Source of the DNA: Chlorobium sp.
GTDB taxonomy: Bacteria > Bacteroidota > Chlorobiia > Chlorobiales > Chlorobiaceae
DNA length: 64,000 nucleotides
Assembly: GCA_028277225.1 (NCBI GenBank)
Contig: JANQHB010000004.1
Location: forward strand, 8,241-72,240
Direction of reading: 5' to 3'
Every line of letters begins with the position of its first letter. Position 1 is the stretch's first letter. Below are positions 24,982-33,057 of this stretch, piece after piece. Below the pieces are notes generated by a model. That model saw only the letters and a list, made by a program, of their open reading frames with translations. It did not search any database and was not told the DNA's origin. The position numbers and the translations under genes are program-made.

Positions 24982-27965
24982 CAACGGAACAGTTCAAAAG
25001 ATCCCATGGATACATGAAAAAGGACGGCAAGAGAATCATCTGCAACTCCGACAGGCATCTGCAGCGCAACCAGGAAGTGCTTGAGGCATTCCGAGCAATC
25101 AACCGCCTGATCATTGAAGAAACAGATCTGAACAAACTGATTTCCGGAATCTGCAAATACCTCAAAATTCACCTTGGCTATCACAACGCCTGGATAGCGC
25201 TGACCGACAATCACGATCACGTCTATATGACAGCATCGCACGGACTTGGCGATGACTTCCCTATCATGAAGCGGTACCTTGAAAAAGGCAGCAGGCCCGA
25301 CTGTCTGAACAAGGCAATAAAAAACAACAAGGATATTTTTCTCAGCAATCCGAAAACCGATTGCGGCAATTGCCCCCTCTCCCGCCTCTATAAGGGACGA
25401 TACGGGATGACCAGTCGTCTGCGTTACAAAGACGAGATTTATGGCATCATCAGTGTCTCCCTGACACCGGATATTGCCATTTGCGAGCATGAGGTCGACT
25501 ACTTCAGCGAGCTGTGCAACGACTTGTCTTTTGCGCTGCACAAACATCATGAATCCAAAACCCTTTATCTCGCCAATGAAATTTTCAGCAGGAGTCAGGC
25601 CGCCGCATTTGTCTGGAAAAACAACAGTGAATGGGCCGTCGAGTATGCTGCAGGCAGCATCGAGCGGCTGTTTGGCTGGACCATCAAGGATTTCCTGAGC
25701 GGTCGGATATCATACAGGAACCTTGTTCATCCTGAAGACAGGGAAAGAGTCTTCAGGAAAAGAGCCGATATAGCAGAAGCAGACAAGAACCGTGCATTCA
25801 TTGAAGATGAATATCGAATTGTCAACAGGAATGGAGAAATCCTGTGGATCAATGACCTGACGACAATTCAGCGTGAAGAGCCCAATGAAAACTCAGCCTG
25901 CCAGAGCATTCTGCACGATATAACCATACGCAAAAAAACCGAAAAGCAGCTCCTGGAAAAAACTGCTGAATTTGAAGGTATTTTCCGCAATTCCCAAATC
26001 GGGATCATGGCTCTCAAGGGTGGTCGTATCTTTGCCAGGGGAAACCAGCGGCTGGCAGATATTCTGGGTTACGGTTCCCCTGATGAAATGGTCGGCATGA
26101 ACATGAGATCGCTTCATCTCAACGAAAAGCATTTCATTTCTTTCGGAAAAAAGCATTATGAAAAACTCCGGGACAATGAACAGTTCCAGGTTGAATATCG
26201 GCTCAGGCGCAAAGACGGAACCCCGGTATGGTGCTCTCTGTCTGGAAAGGCATTGAATCCGGAAAATCTCGATGACGGTGTGATATGGATCATCGATGAC
26301 ATCGAAAACCGAAAACAAATTGAAAAAAAACTCCTCGAAACCAATAAAAAACTCGAAAAAGCATCCGTTCGGGCAGATGCTGCCAACAAGGCAAAAAGCG
26401 ATTTCCTCTCGAACATCAGTCACGAAATCCGTACTCCGCTCAACGGTGTCATCGGAATGACCGATATGCTCCAGCACACGGAGCTTGACAAGGAACAGAA
26501 ACACTTTACCGCGATCGTCAAATCATGCGGCAAATCATTGATGAAACTGGTCGATGAACTGCTTGATTACAGCCGGATAGAAGCGGGAAAGATCACGCTC
26601 GAATCAGCAGACTTCAACCTTGTTGCTCTCCTGGAAAATATTGCCGACAGGGTGGCATTGAAGGCAAAAGAAAAAGGTCTCGAACTGAGCTATAGCACTG
26701 ATGAAAATGTACCACACTATCTTGTGGGTGATCCCGACAGAGTCTGCCAGATCCTCACCAACCTGGTTGGTAACGCAATAAAATTCACTGAAAAAGGCTC
26801 CGTCTCAATTAACGCAAGCCTGGAATCAGAGAATAAAAAACAGACAGTCCTCCGTTTAACCGTACGTGATACCGGTATAGGCATTGCAGAAGATGCACTC
26901 AATGCACTGTTTGACCGGTTCACGCAGGAAGATGAATCGATAAAACGCAAATACGGCGGCACGGGTCTTGGACTGGCCATCACCAAGCAGTTAACCCGTC
27001 TGATGGGCGGAAATATCGGCGCCGACAGCCAGAAAAACATTGGCTCGGAGTTCTGGGTCACACTGCCTTTCAAGGTGCAGAAAGGCACTCGGGAAGAAAA
27101 AAAGGATACCATCCCGCACAAGCTCTCAGGAGTCAAGGCACTCCTTCTGATGAAAAACGAACGTTCAAGTCAGAATCTGTATTCGATGATGCATCTCTGG
27201 AAAATGAACATATTCCGGGCATTGAACACTGAAACAGCTCTGACTATGCTTCGGGATGCTGCAAGTGACGGCAACGATCCTTTTCAGGTTATTCTCATCG
27301 ATAACGATTTTCCGGAGCAGAATGCCACCGATATCATCTCCGTCCTTGAAGCAGAAAAAACGGTGCACCCGTTGCGCCTGGTACTGCTTGACGAAGCAGA
27401 CAAACAGGATGAAAACGACAAATCCCTGAAATCCTCATCGATCATTGTTGAGCATTTGCAGAGGCCGGTCAGGATGAAAGAGCTGAAAAAAACGCTTGAA
27501 CATATTCTCGAACACAGACTCAGGGAGAGAACGTCTGCCGGACACGACGAAGACAGGATACAAACGCATGACGGAAATGAAAATCCGGCAAGGAAAATCC
27601 TCCTTGTCGATGACAGCAAGACCAATCTCATGGTTGCTTCGCACATGCTGAAAAAAATGGGATTCCTGGTCGAGACCGCCGAAGATGGCGTCAAGGCGAT
27701 TGACATCCTGCAATCGTCGACATACGACCTGATCCTGATGGACCTGCAGATGCCCAACATGGACGGATATGAATGCACACGTGAAATAAGAAATCCTTCT
27801 TCACCGGTTCTTGACCATAATGTCATTATTGTCGCCCTCACCGCTCATTCAAGAGAGGAAGACCGTCAGAAATGCCTCGAATACGGCATGAATGATCATC
27901 TGTCAAAACCGGTAGAGTTTGAAGTTTTGCAAGCAGCGCTGACAAAGCACCTGCCTGTACTCTAG
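24978..27965 (+). CDS. GAF-PAS hybrid histidine kinase with two receivers
   Basis: A 995-residue soluble hybrid kinase. A GAF-like domain lies at about 30-190, with a Cys pair in KTDCGNCPLSRLYKGRYG that could bind a metal or sense redox. Two PAS domains follow at about 205-455, then HisKA with His near 483 (NISHEIRTPLNGVIG), the ATPase domain (DTGIGIAEDAL, YGGTGLGLAITKQL), a degenerate receiver (about 715-840; the acidic pair is replaced in LLLMKNERS, though LIDNDFP remains) and a complete receiver (about 870-990; LLVDDSKTN, phospho-Asp near 920 in LMDLQMPNMDG, ALTAH, LSKPVE). No DNA-binding output is present, so it probably feeds a phosphotransfer protein encoded elsewhere. A terminator follows. 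Confidence 0.92.
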   Translation: MTTEQFKRSHGYMKKDGKRIICNSDRHLQRNQEVLEAFRAINRLIIEETDLNKLISGICKYLKIHLGYHNAWIALTDNHDHVYMTASHGLGDDFPIMKRYLEKGSRPDCLNKAIKNNKDIFLSNPKTDCGNCPLSRLYKGRYGMTSRLRYKDEIYGIISVSLTPDIAICEHEVDYFSELCNDLSFALHKHHESKTLYLANEIFSRSQAAAFVWKNNSEWAVEYAAGSIERLFGWTIKDFLSGRISYRNLVHPEDRERVFRKRADIAEADKNRAFIEDEYRIVNRNGEILWINDLTTIQREEPNENSACQSILHDITIRKKTEKQLLEKTAEFEGIFRNSQIGIMALKGGRIFARGNQRLADILGYGSPDEMVGMNMRSLHLNEKHFISFGKKHYEKLRDNEQFQVEYRLRRKDGTPVWCSLSGKALNPENLDDGVIWIIDDIENRKQIEKKLLETNKKLEKASVRADAANKAKSDFLSNISHEIRTPLNGVIGMTDMLQHTELDKEQKHFTAIVKSCGKSLMKLVDELLDYSRIEAGKITLESADFNLVALLENIADRVALKAKEKGLELSYSTDENVPHYLVGDPDRVCQILTNLVGNAIKFTEKGSVSINASLESENKKQTVLRLTVRDTGIGIAEDALNALFDRFTQEDESIKRKYGGTGLGLAITKQLTRLMGGNIGADSQKNIGSEFWVTLPFKVQKGTREEKKDTIPHKLSGVKALLLMKNERSSQNLYSMMHLWKMNIFRALNTETALTMLRDAASDGNDPFQVILIDNDFPEQNATDIISVLEAEKTVHPLRLVLLDEADKQDENDKSLKSSSIIVEHLQRPVRMKELKKTLEHILEHRLRERTSAGHDEDRIQTHDGNENPARKILLVDDSKTNLMVASHMLKKMGFLVETAEDGVKAIDILQSSTYDLILMDLQMPNMDGYECTREIRNPSSPVLDHNVIIVALTAHSREEDRQKCLEYGMNDHLSKPVEFEVLQAALTKHLPVL

Positions 27966-28001
27966 ATTTGGTGTCCCCCGGTGTCCCCCGTTACCCGAAA
28001 G

Positions 28002-28036
28002 CCTCCTTGAAGTCCCCCATGAAAGGAGGTTTTTTT
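28002..28036 (+). terminator. Rho-independent terminator of the signalling unit
   Basis: A 7-bp stem (CCTCCTT at 28002-28008 with its complement at 28023-28029) is followed at once by a run of seven T. It ends the unit of three signalling genes. Two copies in tandem of the 10-mer GTGTCCCCCG (27971-27990) lie just before it. Confidence 0.85.
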
Positions 28037-28115
28037 ATAACGGGAGAAGAAAAAAAACCTCCGGTGGATTATTGGATTTTGTCGCTCATTTTGCCAGTAT
28101 TGTTCTGAATCCCAT

Positions 28116-28994
28116 TTGCATATCGTGTCTCTCTACTTTTTCAGACATAAACTGCATCTTTCCCTGCTCTCGGCAGTTGCTGCCGCAAGCTGGTCGATAT
28201 TTTTCGACATCCCTGTCAACGGCTGGGCTCTCCTTTGCGTTTTCCTGCTGACCTTTTCTATCTACCAGGACAACCGGCTGACCGATGGCGTCGAAGATGC
28301 CGCCAACGATCCCGAAGGCTTGCACAATGCCGTTCTCAACAAAAAATTCATAACCTACGCGATCTTCTACCCGCTTTCGATCATATCCCTTGTCATTGCG
28401 TTCCAGTTCGGGCAACCGGCTTTCCGGACAACAGTGATCGTCATCCTTATCGGCTTCCTCTACAACCATAAGTGCTTCCCTGCCTTTCTTGCCGGGCATC
28501 TCAACGGTGCACGACGGCTGAAAGATATCTTCATCGTAAAAAACCTCACTCCACCGCTCGACTGGGCGACCGCGCTTGTTTTTCTGCCCCTGTTTTTTGC
28601 AGGACAGCCATTATCCCTGAAAGCATGGATCTGCTGGGGCTATATTTTTGTGTGTGCGTTTTTTATCGAGGTAATGTGGGACATGCGGGACCGCCGGGGT
28701 GATCTCATGAGCGGCATAAGAACAATCGCCAACACCCTGCCCTTCAGGCAAACCAAAGAACTGCTCATCGTCACGAGCATTGTTTCAGGAGCGGCGATGC
28801 TCTATTTCACCCTCTCCGACATCCTCCCGGCCGCATCCTATTTCCTGCTTGCAAACAACGCTGCAGTCATCGTCATCGCAAGCCTTTACAGGGAAAAAGA
28901 AGAAGCGTTCATGCGCAAGATAAGCGACCTTACCATCCTCCTCGCCACAACCCTCTTCATCTCTTTCGGCCTGATCGCCTATTTTTCGAAGTGA
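28116..28994 (+). CDS. UbiA-superfamily prenyltransferase-like membrane protein
   Basis: A 292-residue protein with about eight membrane segments and the two Asp-rich motifs of the UbiA superfamily: DNRLTDGVED after the second helix (first Mg-prenyl-diphosphate site) and WDMRDRRGDLMSGIRTIAN (second site). UbiA enzymes attach prenyl chains to quinone, haem or chlorophyll precursors. The first motif differs from the usual NxxxDxxxD, so the substrate cannot be named; it is not a clear bacteriochlorophyll synthase. The start codon is TTG and no ATG fits the frame nearby. It stands alone, convergent with the exonuclease gene 23 bp away. Confidence 0.75.
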   Translation: MHIVSLYFFRHKLHLSLLSAVAAASWSIFFDIPVNGWALLCVFLLTFSIYQDNRLTDGVEDAANDPEGLHNAVLNKKFITYAIFYPLSIISLVIAFQFGQPAFRTTVIVILIGFLYNHKCFPAFLAGHLNGARRLKDIFIVKNLTPPLDWATALVFLPLFFAGQPLSLKAWICWGYIFVCAFFIEVMWDMRDRRGDLMSGIRTIANTLPFRQTKELLIVTSIVSGAAMLYFTLSDILPAASYFLLANNAAVIVIASLYREKEEAFMRKISDLTILLATTLFISFGLIAYFSK

Positions 28995-29017
28995 ACTGTT
29001 CCTGTTTCCGAATAGCT

Positions 29018-29659
29018 TCAAGGGTCCTTCTTGCCCTCATGTTTCAGTGAGGTGAGAAACCGTCGGGCATAGAGCCTGTCAACCCTTGAAAGATCGGTCA
29101 GTTGATCGAAATAGAGCTCAGTGATCCCATAGTGCTCTCGGATCCTCTCGATCATCGACATCCATAGACGCGCTGTCATCTCGGCATCGGCCAGTGCACG
29201 GTGGAAGGTCCCGGCTTGCGGGATGCCCGCATGCGAGACCAGCGTCCTGAGCTTGTGGTCCGGAGAGTCCTGATAAATCCTTCTCGACACGAGCAGGGAG
29301 CAGCAGCAGGAGCCTCTGTATACCCGGTTCGCACGTTTCAGTTCGGAGTCCAGAAAACGCTTGTCAAACGATGCATTGTGAGCGACAAGATTATGACCGG
29401 AGATAAACTCCGAAAACCGGCCCATTACTTCCTCACAACAGGGCTGGCCCCTGAGCATGTCATTGGAAATGCCGGTATAGCGCTCGATAAACGGACTGAT
29501 CCGGAAACCGGGATTCATCAGATGCTGAAAACGGTCTGCAATCTTTCCCTGTTCCAGAAGCACTACACCGATCTCGATCGCCCGGTCGCCATACTGCGGC
29601 GACAAGCCCGTCGTTTCGAAATCGAGCACAACAACACTGTCGGCCGGCGAACGCGTCAT
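29018..29659 (-). CDS. DnaQ-type 3'-5' exonuclease
   Basis: A 213-residue DEDDh exonuclease like the epsilon subunit of DNA polymerase III. Exo I is VVLDFETTGLSP (Asp and Glu), Exo II is LVAHNASFDKRFLD, and Exo III is HRALADAEMTARLW with the His four residues before the Asp. The C-terminal extension (about 40 residues) has no known domain. It could proofread or act in repair; a stand-alone epsilon-like protein of this size is often annotated as a DNA polymerase III epsilon-like exonuclease. It is convergent with the UbiA-like gene and divergent from the ChaN-like gene. Confidence 0.92.
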   Translation of the reverse strand: MTRSPADSVVVLDFETTGLSPQYGDRAIEIGVVLLEQGKIADRFQHLMNPGFRISPFIERYTGISNDMLRGQPCCEEVMGRFSEFISGHNLVAHNASFDKRFLDSELKRANRVYRGSCCCSLLVSRRIYQDSPDHKLRTLVSHAGIPQAGTFHRALADAEMTARLWMSMIERIREHYGITELYFDQLTDLSRVDRLYARRFLTSLKHEGKKDP

Positions 29660-29750
29660 CGTAGAGAACCGCTATTGTAACCTTCCACTGCAATCATGGA
29701 GAAGCCCCATCATAATGCTCCAATGATGCAATGGCATCAGGCGTTCCGGA

Positions 29751-30779
29751 ATGAATATCGAACTGATATCGCACTTTTTTTCTCTTATATCACCACAAGA
29801 CATTATTTTCCTGAAACATCATGCCACCCATATCGAAATACCCATGATCTTTCATGACCCGCTCTCCAATCATCGTTTCTATGCCAATCGCAGGCAGCAC
29901 CATCACCTGTCTGCTCCCTTGATCTCTCTTCTTGTTTTTCTGATCGTTCTTTCATCAATCAGCACGTCCGCTTATGGAAAGGACAAACCTGCTTACGAAA
30001 TATATAAAGCAAACGGTAAGGAGGTAAGCTATCGCAAACTTTACAAAAAGGCGAAAAAAAGCGATATCGTCCTTTTCGGGGAATTACACAATAATCCCAT
30101 CGCTCATTGGCTGCAACTTGAACTGGTCAAGGACCTGCACGAATCCGGCAAGATAATTCTGGGCGGAGAAATGTTCGAAGCTGACAATCAGAAAGCTCTT
30201 GACGATTACCTGGACGGAACGATTGGCTATGCAGGACTGGATTCTCTTGCCCGGCTCTGGCCCAACCACAAAACTGATTATGCCCCGATTGTGAATTTTG
30301 CCAGAGCAAACCGGATACCCTTTTTTGCGACGAATATACCCAGGCGATATGCGAGCATGGTCTACAAGAATGGCGACTTTGCTGTTCTGGAAAAGCTGGG
30401 TAATGATGAGAAAGCATGGATTGCCCCTCTCCCCATCCAGTTCGATCCCGAATTACCGCAGTACAAAAAGATCCTTTCGATGATGGATGGCCACGGTACC
30501 CCTGAAATCGTCAAGGCCCAGGCGATCAAGGACGCAACAATGGCTCATTTTATTCTGAAAAATTTCAAGGAAGACCAGACCTTTGTACATCTGAACGGCG
30601 CTTACCATTCGGATTTTCATGAGGGCATTCTCTACTACCTGCACCTTCAGCAGGACACTCTGGACTGCATGACCATCACCACGGTCGAACAGGAGAATAT
30701 TGACAACCTGGAAGAAAAAAACCGGGGACGGGCCGATTTCATTATCTGCGTGGATGAGGATATGACAAAAACATACTGA
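29751..30779 (+). CDS. ChaN-like haem-binding protein
   Basis: The mature region (from about residue 75) matches the ChaN/Tiki family: VLFGELHNNPIAHWLQLELVK with the conserved Glu and His, GGEMFEADNQKALDDYL, and GAYHSDFHEGILYYL. In Campylobacter ChaN binds haem pairs; related enzymes are metallopeptidases that use the same residues. A hydrophobic segment SLLVFLIVLSSISTSAYG acts as signal peptide. The first ATG (29751) gives an unusually long lead of about 55 residues, and the Met at 29844 would give a shorter one, so the start is uncertain. No iron-uptake genes lie nearby. Confidence 0.85.
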   Translation: MNIELISHFFSLISPQDIIFLKHHATHIEIPMIFHDPLSNHRFYANRRQHHHLSAPLISLLVFLIVLSSISTSAYGKDKPAYEIYKANGKEVSYRKLYKKAKKSDIVLFGELHNNPIAHWLQLELVKDLHESGKIILGGEMFEADNQKALDDYLDGTIGYAGLDSLARLWPNHKTDYAPIVNFARANRIPFFATNIPRRYASMVYKNGDFAVLEKLGNDEKAWIAPLPIQFDPELPQYKKILSMMDGHGTPEIVKAQAIKDATMAHFILKNFKEDQTFVHLNGAYHSDFHEGILYYLHLQQDTLDCMTITTVEQENIDNLEEKNRGRADFIICVDEDMTKTY

Positions 30780-30815
30780 GAGATTCTCTGAAGCCCTCTC
30801 GATCCTGTCGTTATC

Positions 30816-31229
30816 CTAATCCCCTTCCGTCTTTCCACCCCCTGTCAGTTTGGCAAGATTTTCCGCAACAGCATTGGACACCATATCAGCCAGTTTCACA
30901 TGGCTTACACCAATACTCAGTATGCTTTGGATATAGAACTGGAACGAGGCAATCGGATCAGTGGCATCACCTTCAGTTCCCGGTTCTATCGGAGCGCTCT
31001 TTTCCGCAATGGCCTGCTTTTGAGAAGGAACAGGTTCTGGAGTCTGAGCTGCCGGTGCAGGCTTTGCTGAAGTTACCGGTTCTGCCTTAGGTGCCGGATT
31101 TGCCTTGGGTACCGGATTTGAAGATACTGCAGGAGGCTTCCGGGCACCTGCTTCAGCCAAAAGAGTATCTTTTTGTTTGCTACCTTTGAACCGTGACAGC
31201 AATCCGCCTTTTTTCTTGTCGTCCGCCAT
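30816..31229 (-). CDS. Pro/Ala/Lys-rich small protein, unknown function
   Basis: A 137-residue protein starting at the ATG at 31229 (an open frame continues up to a TTG at 31256, which is less likely). Three parts are visible: a basic start MADDKKKGGLLSRFKGSKQ, a Pro/Ala/Lys/Glu-rich middle (about 30-90), and a conserved-looking hydrophobic helix region FYIQSILSIGVSHVKLADMV followed by NAVAENLAKL. It lies 27 bp downstream of a second Ala/Lys/Pro-rich gene on the same strand, so the two form a unit. The layout would suit a protein that binds a surface or nucleic acid; a link to chlorosomes is only a guess. Confidence 0.6.
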   Translation of the reverse strand: MADDKKKGGLLSRFKGSKQKDTLLAEAGARKPPAVSSNPVPKANPAPKAEPVTSAKPAPAAQTPEPVPSQKQAIAEKSAPIEPGTEGDATDPIASFQFYIQSILSIGVSHVKLADMVSNAVAENLAKLTGGGKTEGD

Positions 31230-31256
31230 AGCTATAGTTTTTGTAATAATTTGCAA

Positions 31257-31475
31257 TTACACTGATCTGTATTTGTCCTTCAAACCTGTATCGATGGGCT
31301 TCATCCTCAGGGGATTTTCAAGATTAGAAGTCTTCTTTCCCTGAGAAGCCTGCGTTTTCACCGGCGCTGATTTTGCGGCAGGAGTTCCTTTTGCTGCTTT
31401 TGCCGCCGGTTTTGCAGCAGGAGCTCCTTTTGCTGCTTTAGCTGCCGGCTTGGGGTCTGGTGCTGTTTCTGCCAT
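31257..31475 (-). CDS. Ala/Lys/Pro-rich repeat protein, unknown function
   Basis: A 72-residue basic protein. Residues 8-42 consist of a repeated unit of the type PAAKAAKGAPAAK, like the tails of histone H1-like proteins, and the C-terminal 30 residues are less repetitive (NLENPLRMKPIDTG). The DNA shows two nearly identical units of about 36 bp at 31376-31450. An AGGA ribosome-binding site lies 5-8 bases before the ATG. It precedes the 137-residue gene by 27 bp. A DNA- or RNA-binding role is possible, but no known domain was recognised. Confidence 0.6.
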   Translation of the reverse strand: MAETAPDPKPAAKAAKGAPAAKPAAKAAKGTPAAKSAPVKTQASQGKKTSNLENPLRMKPIDTGLKDKYRSV

Positions 31476-31732
31476 AATTCCTGCTATAAGATTACGTTTC
31501 GACTACCTGACTATATTTAAACTCATTATAATTAAAGTACGATAAAATCTACGTTTTTCATCCGCTTGCAAGTTACTGAACCCTCATAAACGACACAACT
31601 CAACGCCGGATTTCTCCGGATTGAGCGTGCGTTGAGCAATGATGAATTGACGGACGAGGTTTCCTGATGTATCGTCAACGCTCTGAATCCATCGCATGAA
31701 GCTTCCCGGTTCCTTTGCATTGGCTCTCCCTA

Positions 31733-32371
31733 TTACAGACAAGACAACACACGTGGAAATGAATCGATGAGAAAGGTAGGCTCGAGGCGGCGTAGCTCGT
31801 CAGCCGAATTGTTGCCGTAGGTAACCCCGCAGGTATCGGTCCTGGCCCTTCTGCCCATTTCGATATCGTAGACGGTGTCACCCACGACCAGGCAATTCTG
31901 TGCCGGTATATCGAGTCTTTCCAGTGCAAGCAGCACCATATCCGGTGCAGGCTTTCCCTGCTGCACATCCTGTGCCCCGGCAATAACGGAGAAAAGCTCA
32001 TAAATACCGAGGTGCTTCATCATGGCTTCAAGCCCCTGCCGGCTCTTGCTCGAAGCAACTGCAAGCGTATAGTCCTGTCGCAAAAGATTCAGCGTCTCCT
32101 TCACGCCAGGAAAAAGAGTGGTCGTTCCAAACGCGACGTCGTTATAGTGTTTTCTGTAAAGGTCAACAGCCTCGGGAACCTTGTCACTCCCGAGCCCCAT
32201 CCCCATCTCGATAGTCTGCCGCAACGGCAATCCAATACTTCTTTTCGCTCGGGCCCGGTCAATCTCCGGAACCCCCAGGTCCTGCGCAGCAAGCCGCAAG
32301 GCCTCCATGATACTCGACTCGCTATCGGCCAGCGTCCCGTCGAAATCGAAAACAAGAAGTCTGTATTTCAT
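31733..32371 (-). CDS. HAD-family phosphatase (phosphoglycolate phosphatase-like)
   Basis: A 212-residue HAD hydrolase with a C1 cap. Motif I is FDFDGTLADSE (nucleophile Asp9 and general acid Asp11), motif II is AVASSKSRQG, motif III is the Lys in QQGKPAPDM, and motif IV is VVGDTVYDIEMGRRA. The pattern matches the Gph group, which removes phosphate from phosphoglycolate or similar small substrates; PpaX-type pyrophosphatases share it, so the substrate is not certain. It lies downstream of the four-helix-bundle gene on the same strand with a 14-bp gap, but that neighbour belongs to a relic locus. Confidence 0.9.
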   Translation of the reverse strand: MKYRLLVFDFDGTLADSESSIMEALRLAAQDLGVPEIDRARAKRSIGLPLRQTIEMGMGLGSDKVPEAVDLYRKHYNDVAFGTTTLFPGVKETLNLLRQDYTLAVASSKSRQGLEAMMKHLGIYELFSVIAGAQDVQQGKPAPDMVLLALERLDIPAQNCLVVGDTVYDIEMGRRARTDTCGVTYGNNSADELRRLEPTFLIDSFPRVLSCL

Positions 32372-32385
32372 GCTATATAACGCTC

Positions 32386-33057
32386 CTATTTCCTCCGCTT
32401 CGCGGTCCGCACCCGGTACAAGCGTTCGGTAAATCCGCCTTCGTTTTCAAAATCCTCAGCAAGCCGCGCCACCTGACGGTCGAGGAGATAACATGCCAGG
32501 TTCAGTAATGACAGCGCCGCATTGGCCGCAAGACAGGAAGGGCTCAGAGTGGACGGACACAGACGATCACTGACAGGCACGGACGAAGAACCTGAACAGT
32601 CGGTGTCAGTCCTTGTTTTTCCCCTTGTCCGTGTTCGTCCGTGCCGGTCCGTTACCGTCCTCCTCTCCTCCGCAACCCACACCTGCACTTCCTGCAGGGT
32701 TTTTGGCTGCAGTGCCTTGAACCGCATGAGCGCCGGATGTGCCGGATCGAGCGCTACAAGCCTCCGCTGCCGTAGAAAATCCTCGTAGTCAAGCCTGAGC
32801 TCTTCGAGGCTGGCTCGGGCAACCTGCGTCAGCTTGAGTTCGGTCTTTTTGGAAGTCGCGGAAGCCTGCGAGCCTTCCGCGATATTCTGCACGCCGCTGC
32901 GTGCAGCCTGAACCATCTGGTCGTGAGTGCGTGAACGTTTCCCGATGTATGTGTCGCAGAAGCGCACGGTGACGTCATACACAAGCTGTGCCACCTGAAA
33001 GCTTTTGAGCCTCCTGTAGCCACCATGCTTCGGGATCAACGTCTCGCGCTCACCCAT
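32386..33057 (-). CDS. Four-helix-bundle protein with suffix domain and repeat insert
   Basis: A protein of about 223 residues of the family related to the 23S rRNA intervening-sequence proteins and to Avd of diversity-generating retroelements. The bundle part covers LKSFQVAQLVYDVTVRF and RTHDQMVQAARSGVQNIAEGSQA, then RASLEELRLDYEDFLRQR. A second block (ANAALSLLNLACYLLDRQV) is the suffix domain. Between them lies a Thr/Arg/Asp-rich insert (TDRHGRTRTRGKTRTDTD and following) encoded by a repeat array at 32551-32660. The start at 33057 overlaps the hsdM-like stop codon by 8 bases; a longer frame begins at 33111. Such genes are often found inside type I restriction loci, and that is the context here. 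The function is unknown. Confidence 0.8.
   Translation of the reverse strand: MGERETLIPKHGGYRRLKSFQVAQLVYDVTVRFCDTYIGKRSRTHDQMVQAARSGVQNIAEGSQASATSKKTELKLTQVARASLEELRLDYEDFLRQRRLVALDPAHPALMRFKALQPKTLQEVQVWVAEERRTVTDRHGRTRTRGKTRTDTDCSGSSSVPVSDRLCPSTLSPSCLAANAALSLLNLACYLLDRQVARLAEDFENEGGFTERLYRVRTAKRRK
32551..32660. repeat. In-frame minisatellite with inverted arms
   Basis: A GTCCGT-containing unit repeats about every 10 bp on the right side (32628-32660), and the complementary ACGGAC pattern occurs on the left side (32551-32584), making an imperfect inverted repeat around a 43-bp centre. It lies wholly inside the four-helix-bundle gene and keeps its reading frame, encoding a low-complexity linker between two conserved domains. 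Confidence 0.7.
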
